From: Astrocystis sublimbata
Taxonomy: Eukaryota > Ascomycota > Sordariomycetes > Xylariales > Xylariaceae
Direction of reading: 5' to 3'
DNA: 21,199 nucleotides
NCBI GenBank assembly: GCA_022453515.1
Contig: JAJNNY010000154.1
Span: 1-21,199 of the forward strand
This document shows, one piece after another, positions 1-9,624 of this stretch. The first letter of the stretch is position 1; each line of letters opens with the position of its first letter. A program made the translations under genes and the position numbers. The notes beneath the pieces are model-generated. The model worked only from the letters and a program-made list of their open reading frames with translations, was not told the DNA's origin and did no database searches.

Positions 1-428
1 AAAACTAAAGATTTTTATATTATATAAATAAATATATATATATAAATATTAAATATAAAAATATTTAATATTATATAATATATTTTTATAAAAATAATAA
101 AAAATCTTTATAGTTTTTATAAAAATAATAAAAATAAGTTTTTATAGTTTTTATAAAAATAATAAAAATAAATAATTATATAAAAAAAAAAATTATTATA
201 TAATTTTAATAATACTTTTTTATATTTAGTTTTTTTTTTTTTTATTATTTAATCTAAATATATTAATAGTTTTTTAAAATAAAAATAACCTTTTAATAAT
301 TTAATAAATAATATTTTATATTATTTAGTAATTTTTTATTATAAGTTTAGCCTTTATCTTTAGGAATATAAACCTATTAAAACCTTTATTTTATTTTATA
401 CTTAGTATTATAAATAGAGCAGGGTAAG
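1..428. repeat. AT-rich island, RIP-like (left edge)
   Basis: Almost no G or C for the first 420 bases (the first 60 bases hold one C and one G), made of TA, AAT and TTTA runs with no open frame of any length. The change to GC-balanced DNA happens within about 15 bases around 415-430. Such TA-saturated blocks in ascomycetes are normally repeats degraded by repeat-induced point mutation (C to T in CpA). The ancestral element cannot be recognised. Confidence 0.75.
81..172. repeat. 34-bp tandem repeat in the AT-rich island
   Basis: Two identical 31-nt units lie at 107-137 and 141-171 (period 34). A partial unit precedes them at about 81-105. The unit is a TTTATAG / TTTTTATAAAAATAATAAAAATA type sequence. 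This is local duplication inside the degraded island. Confidence 0.7.
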
Positions 429-2177
429 GTGCGCCCCAAGACCCCCGATCCCGCCCACAATCCGCCTCGCCTGAACCCCAACCAGATCTGCGTCTATCGC
501 TATAACAAGGAGGGCATGGAAAGAAGGAGTACCATCGCCATCTCGGAATACAAGCCACCCCACGAGCTCTCTCTCCCGCAGCTGCGTGCCGGCCTGCGAG
601 AACTAGACATAATGGATGTGGTGGCGAATCACAAGATCCCCGTAGAAGAGGAAGCCAAGTCCTACTATTACGCCACTGAGCTGGTCGCCTCGGCTGTCAC
701 CCAGACCTTCCATTACATGGTCAAGTCCGGCCTCGCGTACGGGCTCTTGACAACGGGCGAGGGCATTGTTCTTCTCAAGATCGACTGGGACGATCCCCGC
801 ACCGTCTACTACCATCTTGCTGAGCCTGCCGAGGAAGTGGTCGCTCACGCCAACTACCGCGCCTGCTCCGCCGTTTCTCAGTACTTGGGCTTCCATCTGC
901 TTGCTCTCAGCGACTACTCGCATCGCGGGCAAGATGTTCGAGACCGCGCGATCAAAGGGTTGACAACTTGGACCACCGACTTTAGGAAAGCCGCAAGCAC
1001 GGTCCCGGAACCCCAGCGCATACCCCCCCGGGACTCCGACGCACTTATCCCTGGCAGATATCTATCTATTGACCGCACAGTGCCCCGCCGTAGCTGGCGC
1101 CTTCAAGGGGACGGCGAGCATGGCAGCGATGCCGCGATATGGAGCAGTGACGAGATTGATAGTAGTGGCGAGGGAGGTAGAGGCCCCGATCGCCGAAGCA
1201 CACCCAGTCCCTCAGAGGGACGAGCCACTCAACGGAGCGCGAGGCTTGCAGCACATCATTCCGACGGCAGGGGGGGTCAGGACCCTGCCAGCAAAGACGG
1301 CCGAACCAGGAAAAGTCGAGCAACTCGCCGGAGCTAATTTGAGGGGATACCGCATCAGGACCTGGCGTACTGTACCCAGAAATGCATCCTCGGGCTGGTC
1401 AATAGGGATCTTCTCGACCCGGACTGCCCCAATCTCAAACTACACCGGCAACGAAGCAACGGTAGCAGCCTTGTCAATGCAGATAGCCGCCACCCCATCA
1501 GTCACTGCGACTTCCTGCAACTACTGTCCCACCAACTGAAATGCACGCTCGACTATGGGATTACCTCGCTGGATATCACCGGCGCCCGCGGGGCCCTTTT
1601 CAAGGTCACCCTCCTCGGGTACGGCTATACTTTTGTCAGCAAGGGCACGGTACAGGCTTTTGTTCCCGATCTAGAGCACAAGGCCCGAGTCTACAAGCGG
1701 CTCCGGGACGTACAAGGCGTCCATGTACCTGTCTTCCTAGGCGCCATCGACTTACCGTCGCTGGGCAGGACGTACTATTACGATTTTCGCATCGATATCG
1801 TGCACCTATGTTTCATGTCCTGGGGTGGTCTCGACCTAAGAAACGGCTGGGGTCTAGACAGGAACAGGCGGCACACCCTACGGCCCCTGGCTGTGGAGGC
1901 GATGAGGGCGATCCACCGACTAGGGGTGGTACATAAAGACGCCCGCTACGAAAATATCCTCTTCAACCCGCAGACGGGGAGAGTTACGCTGATCGACTTC
2001 GAGCGTTCAGAGCTCTTTGACACGCCCCGGCCGACGCTGGCTCCCCTCGAGCCTAATAAGCGACGACGGGTCCAGGATATGAAGGGGCGGATCAGGTCGG
2101 TGGGCTGTTCTGATAACTTCTTGGCCAACTCCTTGGCCGACCTGGCTAGTGTGGAAGCGGCATTCCAGGCTGTCTAG
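429..2177 (+). pseudogene. Protein-kinase-like gene remnant, 5'-truncated, internal stop
   Basis: One reading frame runs from the AT-rich edge to a TAG at 2175-2177, interrupted by a single TAA at 1335-1337. The segment before the stop (about 429-1015) starts with an N-region CVYRYNKEG and includes YYYATELVASAVTQTFHYM and GEGIVLLKIDWDD. This resembles the N-terminal part of a large fungal kinase-like family. After a low-complexity Ser/Arg/Gly linker and the stop, the same frame continues with YCTQKCILGLV, GARGALFKVTLLGYGYTF and AFVPDLEHKARVYKRL. It then reads HKDARYEN (catalytic-loop equivalent, Asp codon at 1938, Asn codon at 1953) and LIDFERS (DFG equivalent, Asp codon at 1995). The first start-like codon is a GTG, no ATG precedes it, and upstream sequence is the AT island, so the 5' end is missing. 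CAA to TAA would be a typical RIP change. Family resemblance is strong from memory; catalytic activity is doubtful. Confidence 0.7.
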
Positions 2178-2269
2178 GTAGTGACCGGAAGTTTGTTATT
2201 GCGATTCGAAAGGGAGATTGAATACTAGCTAGGGCTTGGGAGAGGCTATAATTGTATATACAACGTTTT

Positions 2270-3527
2270 TCAGACCATTGGAAACCATTTCCCACTCCTT
2301 TCCCACGCTTTATCGGGTGTGATGACCACTTCTAATTCCTGAGGCAGCTGGCTTCCTAACCTTGGAGGGACTCTCTCATCCAGATCAGCCCTAAGCACAA
2401 CTCTGGCACCTGGTACTCGGCTTTGAACCCCTATCACTAGTTGTGAAAGAGCGTCCGTGTTTGAACCTGTATCATTCCCGCGGGTTCCTAGTAGTCTCGC
2501 CCGTAGCTCGAGGTATCGAAGGCTGGGCAAGTTTCGAGTCACTACATCATTGAGGGCTTCGAACCACGGAAAGCACACGCCCGTCGAGACGCGAGTAATG
2601 CGTTCCAAGCGCTGTGGTAGAACTGTTGCTATAAAATCTTCAATCGGCTTCGGCTGTTCATCCCCAGCCATTCTTTGAATAAGAGATTGTGTTTGAGGGA
2701 AGCGAAAAGTGCTGGTGTTATATAAGATGTCGATCGCTTCGGAGTAGCTAGCTCGAGCGTTAGCAGCCGAACCCTGGGGACATAGTAAGCGTTGGGTTGG
2801 GTGTCTGGACTTACATCTGTCTGCAAGTCCGAACCAATGCGAGTGGTCGCCACTCGATGTTTGGACGTTCTATACCGCAACCACCCCTTTTATCCACCGG
2901 CGGGAGTACGTCCCAATTCGGCGCTGGTGTATTGTACCACCTCACCTTTCCCATGAACCCAGCAAGGGTGTCCCAGGCCACACCGCAGTCCGGACAGCTT
3001 GGTATACACGGCATGAGATTCTCCCAGCCATTAGGGCTAGGTCGATGAACGCATTCTACGCAGCTCAGTCTGGGGACGGTGCTACGACTCTCTTCTGTGT
3101 ACCCAACACCCGTGCCGTAGAAGATGTGAATCATCCGGTGACCGACCGCATACTCCCAGATAAGATGTCTGATCTCCGCTGGGAGGTCCAGCAAGTGACA
3201 TCGCTCCCGCGGGGGCTGGGCGTTTTCGCCGCGGGGCATGGACGTCCCAATCGCAGCTGATGACTCTCTCGGCAGGTCCGGAGACAGCATTCCATCGCCT
3301 GAGCCAAAAGACAGCCGCCGCCTTTGCTTTAATGCCTCTTCGTCAATCTGGAGTCGCTTTGTTGGGGAGTCTGAACTTGGGTCATCGACCCAATGGCGAT
3401 ACAAGGGACGCGGTATATTAGCCTCCACGTCCCTTTTGCGACGTTCACGGCGCCTGCATTCCCCTTGCTCGATTCTCCAATTGCCGCAAGTCGCGCGTCT
3501 GACTTTCTCATTCAGGTGTCTCGGCAT
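2270..3527 (-). CDS. DUF7730/2EXR-like (F-box-like) protein
   Basis: Two exons: 3527-2815 and 2747-2270. The 67-nt intron (2814-2748) has GTAAGT, a CTAAC branch point and CTAG. Joining restores CRQ-IYSEAIDILY, the family hallmark, and gives 396 aa. The start at 3527 is the first ATG; the open frame reaches further upstream only through a TTG codon. Residues about 25-33 are a basic cluster (RRRERRKRD) that could be a nuclear signal. Residues 110-130 carry CHLLDLPAEIRHLIWEYAVG, the F-box-like opening of this ascomycete-expanded family. A Cys-rich insert (CVECVHRP... CPDCG) follows, then the 'TCRQ+YSEA' segment. Function is unknown; F-box-like folding suggests protein-protein contacts. It converges on the kinase remnant with 92 bp between stop codons. 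The frame is intact. A GTAAGC at about 3645 might be a 5'-UTR intron donor. Confidence 0.82.
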
Positions 3528-4144
3528 CTTGCTGGTGGTCTTTCCTTTCGGGTAGAATGAGGGGTATAGATGCTGGGAGCAGAAGTATGCGGACAGACAT
3601 GGAGAGAAATAAGGAACCAGGTGGTAATGCAAGTCAGCTTACCTTTTATGTTCTAAGCAGCCATCCGTGATGCATGAGAGGCTTGGCACAGTCTAGGCAG
3701 CTAAATAACTTCATTAATAACCCGATGTTACATTACGCTAGAAAACTGGATCAGGACTTTGTGGGTTACATAATCACTAATCTCGGAGAGCGTGCGTTTT
3801 ATTTCTAATGTCAATGTGGTTTTAGATCCTCTGTCAAAAGCGTGCGCTCGATAGCTCTTACATAACTACAACTGTGTCAACCATAAGCTCGGGCCGCCGG
3901 CAGACTTGGTAACTCGTAAAACACAACCCTCTCTCAAATTGAAATAGACTAAAACAGACCCTGCAGGCCAGGCAACTTTACACGGCCTTTCTGTCAGGAA
4001 GCCCAGTCACTTTCTCGTGGCGCGAACCAATCGTTGCCAAATTCTTGATGCTATAGATCTTAATCCACCAGTATCAAGCTGGTGTTCTCGTAAATGGCTC
4101 CGCGTGTCCCATACATCCCGCGTTCAAGTTCTTGAGCATGTGAA
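3528..4144. other. Intergenic: promoter of DUF7730 gene, 3' side of transporter
   Basis: No coding frame recognised. The block holds the upstream region of the minus-strand DUF7730 gene, including the possible UTR intron donor near 3645, and the downstream region of the transporter gene. No repeats or RNA genes were seen. Confidence 0.5.
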
Positions 4145-5467
4145 TCATTCGGACTTGACATCAACGTTGGTAACGGGCCAGAAGCGACTAAGATCGCCGA
4201 GTGGCAGGCTCAGTGGCAGGCGCATTTCTGCAGCCATCATACCGAAGCACGCATACCACCCCAAGATCCCGTCAACAAACAATAGCGAAGCTCCGGCCTT
4301 CAATTTGTTAGTCTGCATCAATCAGCGACATGTCTAGGTCGGACTCACCTTCTGGCAAACCATAGCACCGGCATAATCCCCATTGGACACCTTGAAGTCT
4401 ACGCAAGAGGTTAGCGACTGCTCAAGTTCATTGGGAGAGATAGACATCGGAGAGTATCGTACAAGCGGCAGACAATAGCCAAGCACCAATGCTGACTATA
4501 AAGAACAACGCCGCAAACACGAAATTGACTTTGAGCGTGAAGATGAAGAAGGTGAACAGAGCAAATCCCCTATGTGGTATGTTAGCTACGTGTCTAGCAA
4601 GCAGGACGCATTGATTCTAACCAGACGAGCAGATATAACGCAACTGCGGCATTATATCCTTGCGAGGTGAGTCCGGTGGGGTCTGCGTGGAATTTCATTA
4701 GTACATAGCCAAACGAGATAAGTCAAAGGATGAGAGATTAAGCAGTGGCACTTTCTAGCCATGGACATTGGGGTACACTTGCCGTCAGGAGTTGCAAAGG
4801 GCGAACCCAGCTCAAGTGTCGGGAGGTTGAGCAAACCGAATGACAGCCAGAAAACCGTGAAGAGACCCATTACCATCACTATCCCAAGCAATTAGCTTCG
4901 CTTATTCAAACAGGGTCAACAAGGTCAACATACTTGGGAAGAAGTTGCCCATGATCCACTCAAAGATCATGGCGACGAACAACAGAACGGGACCGGTAAA
5001 GAGAAAGATGCCGACGACGGGAGACAGCCCGCTGGCTCCCCCGAATCCCACTGGTATCACGCTCCATGTCAGCTATTGGCCCAAGGAGTCCAGAGACAGC
5101 GATGCAGGGGGCACATACGCAGTATCATTGAGAAGGTAAATGTCGAGATGACAAAGCCAACAAAACCAAGAGGTGTCGGGTTAGCGAAACCATGTTTGTT
5201 GTTGCCAGCGTGTGAGACCTTGGGGTTCAGATAGAGCTTGAATAGCTGCGTCAGCAAACATGCTTGATTGTCGCGCAGGGCTAGGACTTCAAATGGACGA
5301 GAAAGTACCTTCTCAAACAACTCGGCTGGCATCGATACGGTGGTTTCGGTCTTCCCAAAGCCCTTCTCCACGTCTGCGTCGGATGTATGGCAAGGAGTGA
5401 GTGTGTGAGTAGAAGCAGGGCCGTAATGGGCCTCCGCTACGGAGATCCCGTATGTGTGTTTCGACAT
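4145..5467 (-). CDS. GPR1/FUN34/YaaH family acetate transporter
   Basis: Plasma-membrane monocarboxylate (acetate/succinate) carrier family. Eight exons: 5467-5309, 5236-5119, 5050-4934, 4878-4783, 4682-4622, 4569-4463, 4398-4349 and 4297-4145. They sum to 861 nt and 286 aa. Introns are 51-100 nt, mostly with CTAAC/CTGAC/CTAAT branch points. The product has a hydrophilic N-tail ending in ELFEK|LYLNPK. The family signature FANPTPLGF follows (NPTP at residues 72-75), then about six membrane segments. FEWIMGNFFPMM is the counterpart of the bacterial GIWEF..GNTF motif, and MMAAEMRLPL precedes the C-tail. Intron 4 fits best as GC-AG (donor GCAAGT at 4782); a GTACCC donor four bases on also keeps frame. 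No disabling change was seen, so it is probably functional. Acetate-related members of this family are often carbon-source regulated, but no specific site is claimed here. Confidence 0.9.
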
Positions 5468-7048
5468 GTTGCAATTCAAGTTCTAGCGAGTGATAACAGC
5501 AACAGTTTATTGAATCAAGATGCAGTCATCTGCTGTGAAAAGGCAGTAGATGAACCCTACATATAATTATTTCTCGATGCACGCCATCTTTTGTACACCT
5601 TCACCTATTCTCCAAGAACGTCGCCGATAATGTCACCCTAATTTAAACGCGCAGTCATGTCGTGCAGCTGATCCCGCGTCTATTACTATCACGCTCCAAT
5701 TGCCTATTCACCGGCAACTCGAATCAGCGTGACGGGCTCTACACCCTCTATACGTTTCTTACTCATCGGGATTCCAAAAGGTGTCTATGGGATGTTTCAG
5801 AACTCCAGCCTGCATTTGCGTCGATGTGTGAAACCTGCGATGGATGGGCCGTCGTATAGTCAAATAGCTATTTTTACGAGTCAGATCGGAAATAGACCAT
5901 CTGGTTGGTCAGATGGTACCACCCTACAACTCAGGAAGCGACTAACGCGGGGAATCCCTTCGATGCATCCTTCTAGAAGAACAGCCACGGCGGGCTTACT
6001 GTTGCTTGGCGTTGGGGCGCCGCTAGTTGGACAGCGACCCGGCCGGCGATCACGAAGTATGAGCCCGAGACCCGACTGGTCTGTCGCACTCGCCGAGTGT
6101 TCATTGTAAAGGAAGCATGTGGTATTAATTGAGAATCAGAGTGTGTAATTCTTAGCTTCGGTTACCTGGTGTCATTGACGGTTCGCCCCCAGACTACAAC
6201 ATGACGGCATTGCGAAGGCATGTTCTTGGTGCCTATCCTCCTTGCATGATACCGTAATAGATTGTAGCTCTGTACTATTCAAGTGTAATTTTCTGTTCTC
6301 GATTTCCTGGAGCATGTATCACCACGTCGCGCGCGATACTAAATACATAAAAGACCACCGCCTATTACACAAGGGGTGAAGCAACATTGGAACCTTTGCA
6401 CCAGACAGAATCCAGACTTGACATCCTGGGGCTATTGCCTTAGGTCCGGTCCCGAAGTGGTGCCCCTTGATCCGAACAGAGTCTTTCTTTTACGGTGGTT
6501 TTCGGATACAACACAGCGCTGTTCTCAGTCAATACGGGCGTGTCTATTTGTGTATAGAATTCCAATGTCTTGTGGTTGCTACCGCATCTGAGTAAGCCAC
6601 TTGGCAAGTGTGCATTGTCCTTTGGAGATCGTCCTCCATTAGAAATACCAGATGCTTGATGTCAGCTGAAATTTCCTCCTCCGGTACTATCTATAGTCTA
6701 GATAAGGTGTACTTATATTTCCATATCTGGTCCTGCTCGGTCTGGCTTAGAAGGAGCTGATATCACTCGCGGTCTAGACTCTTGATCGCTCACTTGCTTA
6801 AATAGTCTATAGTGACCCCTGGGATAACGACCTAGGCTCACGGACAATTAACATTGCCCTCCTTTTGCTCCATCACTGGAATTCGAATTCGCTTGTACTC
6901 TTCGGCACTTGTATTGCCACATGCATGCGATAGAACCTCGCCAGCGCATTTACGACCCCGCGTAGAGTCAGTTACAATCATATAGTATTTGCTACTCAGC
7001 TAATCTTGCAACTCTAATAGTCTGTTGTTATGCCAAGATGCTATATAA
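5468..7048. other. 1.6-kb interval without a recognisable gene
   Basis: Holds the transporter promoter (from 5468 up) and the 3' side of the HET gene. Open frames of 65-126 codons occur on the plus strand (5662-6109, 6376-6591). They have no recognisable motif, poor composition and overlapping alternatives, so they are not called. A hairpin lies at 5896-5917. Base composition is gene-like around 5940-6110, so a decayed gene or noncoding transcript is possible. Confidence 0.45.
5896..5917. repeat. Inverted repeat, 8-bp arms
   Basis: ACCATCTG (5896-5903) and CAGATGGT (5910-5917) are perfect complements around a 6-nt loop, about 430 bp upstream of the transporter start codon. It could be a dyad binding site or chance. 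Confidence 0.45.
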
Positions 7049-9134
7049 TCACACTACCACTAGATCCTGCTCAGCTAATCCCGAGTTTGCGATCTCACCA
7101 TTCATACATCCATGAACATAGGCCTCCCCAAGGAGACGACATACCTTTGTATCGCCGTCGTTCAAGGATCGTAGAACATGTGCGGTGGTGGCACCATTGA
7201 AAACACAGAGCACATCGCCCTTCTCCATATGCATCGAACTAAACCCGAACCGCCCCGTGTCTGTGGTAAACAGCTTCCTGTTCTGTAGGCAGATCCAGAA
7301 CGGGCCTAGGAACTTCATGAACTGGCTGTCGGACATGATGACGTTTTCAATGGCCAACTCTAGTTCTTGCGAGGCTTTTGTATTTGCCATGCCTTGGACC
7401 TCACTTCTAGTATCACTGGAACGGTTAGCTTACCTCCCCTTTAGTTCGTGCATTCAGCTGTCCAAGAGGGAACAAGGAATCTCACCTGTTCCGATATACT
7501 CCAGACTTCAGACACATTTCCGCACACTCGCCTAGTTCTCGTTTGAAAGAGTCGAAAGTCTCACGTGTGATCGTATAACCTTCTCTCCGAGTATTGTTTC
7601 CAATCAGCGTCCGCCAGTACATGTCGGCAATATTATCATGGCCGTCCTGTGTGCCTGCAGTGGGGCTGTAACATCTCGAGTCGCCGGCATCCCGAAAAAG
7701 TGCTTCAGCCCCAGCGTCGACAAAGCTGCGTAGGTCTACTAAGAACTTCACAAGTGTGACGAAACTTATAGTCCCAGACGCAAACCCCTGAATGGAAGTT
7801 GGAGGTATTGGAGTCAATGAAAAAGCGCATTTGATACTATCAAAGAGGATTTCCCTCATGACAAGCTCCCGAACCGTTCCACTACGTCGAATAGACCCGC
7901 GAGAGCGACTCGCACGGTAAGGCATCTCTGATCGTCCCCCAAGCTGGCAAATGCTGTTCCGTGTGTTTTCGTTCTCGTGCTGGTGGAAGTCAATGCACCA
8001 GCTAGGTAGGCCGGGTCTCTTTCCCAGAAGCGTACCTCGGTCGAGCAATATCCATCAATGGATCTGCGACTGGTCGGCGTGCGTCAGGAGGAAGTGCGAG
8101 AAGTTGGTGTACAAGTCCACAAGACTGGTTGTCTCGCTTATGGCTAGCTTAGTCGTGTTGTAGCCCTCTAGGAATCCCAGCACGCCGAGAACCCGATCTC
8201 GAGGCTCGAAGCATTCATGGCTCTGCGTCATGAAAACAACGGTGCCGAGGAGATGATCTGGGATGCATCTGCTAGACTTGTCCGTGGCCGTTCGCTCGAG
8301 CCCGACAAGCCTTCTGATCCGAACCATGCCCCGGTTGGTAGCCATCGTATCACTGGGTAGCTTCAGCCCAGCGGAGTCGCGAAGAGCCTGAAGCCGGTTC
8401 CCGAAGACTACGACGTCTTCGATGACAGTCGTGTCGATCTCGTGCGTGCCGTATAGAAATGTGATATTCCTAGCAGAAGCGAACTCCTGCACCGCCCAGA
8501 CGCGCCTAAACCAGTTGTTGCACACAATTCGTTGCACAGGCTCCCAGATGGACGAGTCACGATCAGGCAAGCCCACAGACTCGGGGGTGAGGGGGGTAGC
8601 AGTCCAACGCGGCAGAGGCTGCTTATCCAACGACTGGCCGAGCTGCGCCAGACGAGGCAAGAGGGCAATGGCAGTTTTGTTATCATGTTCGCTAATGTGC
8701 ATATCGGGTTTTCCGAGCCACACCCACACGGTCGAAGCTTGGCGATAGATGTGGTGCATCAGGCGGATTTGGGTATACTTCTCGGCCTCATCTCGCTGGT
8801 TGATGCACACGGCGTCGACCCAGATGGGCCGCCGGAAAGATCCACGCCGCGCGAGATGCGGGAGCGCGTCGCGTAGATTGCGATGTATGTGTAGCTCACG
8901 GCCGTCGCAGACGAAGGGGATTGTCTCGCTTAAGTCTCCCCATGTGTATGACAAGGCATCGAATACGGGTAGGTTATTCTGATTTTGGTGAGAGGCAGTC
9001 AGATCCATATGAATTGTTCTGAGACACCACCCAAGGACTTTGGGTTGATCGTCCCCGCCATTATCAAAGTAGAGTAGCCTCACTTCTCCTGCTTGGAGAG
9101 GCTTATAAACGTACGGATTGTTGGCATCGTTCAT
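7049..9134 (-). CDS. HET-domain (heterokaryon incompatibility) protein, interrupted by one TGA
   Basis: HET proteins act in fungal non-self recognition and can trigger cell death after hyphal fusion. Two exons: 9134-7486 and 7415-7049. The 70-nt intron (7485-7416) has a GTGAGA donor, GCTAAC branch point and CCAG acceptor. The ATG at 9134 is preceded by a TATATA 96 bp upstream. HET motifs are in order: FDALSYTWGD (residues 58-67), IWVDAVCINQRDEAEK (104-119), RVWAVQEFASAR (211-222) and PRDRVLGVLG (311-320). The C-terminal part has GKRPGLPSWCIDF and the frequent tail RKLFTTDTGRFG..GDVLCVFNGA. An in-frame TGA at 8057-8055 (codon 360) cuts the expected 671-aa protein to 359 aa. That product keeps the whole HET domain and loses the C-terminal half. 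The sequence matches the family on both sides with no frame change and no usable intron removes the stop. This is therefore a nonsense allele, pseudogene or base error. Divergent to the nuclease-like gene at 9625. Confidence 0.85.
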
Positions 9135-9624
9135 TGGGGAGTAGATTATGGAAAGCAGAAAGGGGGTCCAATACACATGTGCTACTCCCACCCAAGTCGC
9201 CCTCGCGCATGCTGCTTTCTAACTTCAAGTATATACATGGTACTATGTGTCCAACCCATGGATGTATCAGCTGACAGCTGACATGTATCGTATCCATGGA
9301 TGTAAAGCTATGGAGATGGGCTGGCGGATGCCACCCTATCCCCTATTTAGTAAGCGTATATTGGTAACGGCCTGGATGCGGAGCAGTCGAGTATGGAGCG
9401 TTTCTGCACAGCCACAGAAACGCCACAGCTGCCAGCCACCTCTTCCATTCCTTCGGCTCGTACCGAAATGCCAGATGGGTTACTGGGGTAACTTAAAACA
9501 ATATTCCGGCTTGAGTTCGTACTATGAACTCAAGACACTCAAAGCATGTTATTCGCTATGCCGCCTCCCAACTCGCAATCGATATCATGATTGATCGCCA
9601 AAGAAGGTCCGAGAATGCAACGCC
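9135..9624. promoter_or_regulatory. Divergent promoter between HET and nuclease-like genes
   Basis: A 490-bp head-to-head interval. It holds a TATATA for HET (9230-9235), an 11-bp direct repeat CCATGGATGTA (9256-9266 and 9294-9304) around TCAGCTGACAGCTGA, and four inverted repeats between 9399 and 9534. The four are CGTTTCTG/CAGAAACG (9399-9422), TTCGG/CCGAA (9452-9467), GTTAC/GTAAC (9479-9492) and CTTGAGTTC/GAACTCAAG (9510-9534). No coding frame was recognised. Regulatory function is inferred from position and dyads. Confidence 0.5.
9230..9235 (-). promoter_or_regulatory. Putative TATA box for the HET gene
   Basis: TATATA lies 96 bp upstream of the HET ATG on the minus strand. The motif and distance are plausible; there is no transcript evidence. 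Confidence 0.35.

Noticed and set aside
1069..1936. Shifted frames that could suggest a multiply frameshifted kinase gene
   Set aside because: Reading one frame from 429 to 2177 gives family sequence throughout; only one stop codon interrupts it, so no frameshift is needed.
4017..4337. Plus-strand frame of 106 codons
   Set aside because: Antisense to the last exon of the transporter, whose conserved MMAAEMRLPL end lies on the minus strand.
5662..6109. Overlapping plus-strand frames of 65 and 126 codons
   Set aside because: No recognisable domain, two competing frames, unusual composition and no clear splice sites. Left as unexplained intergenic DNA.
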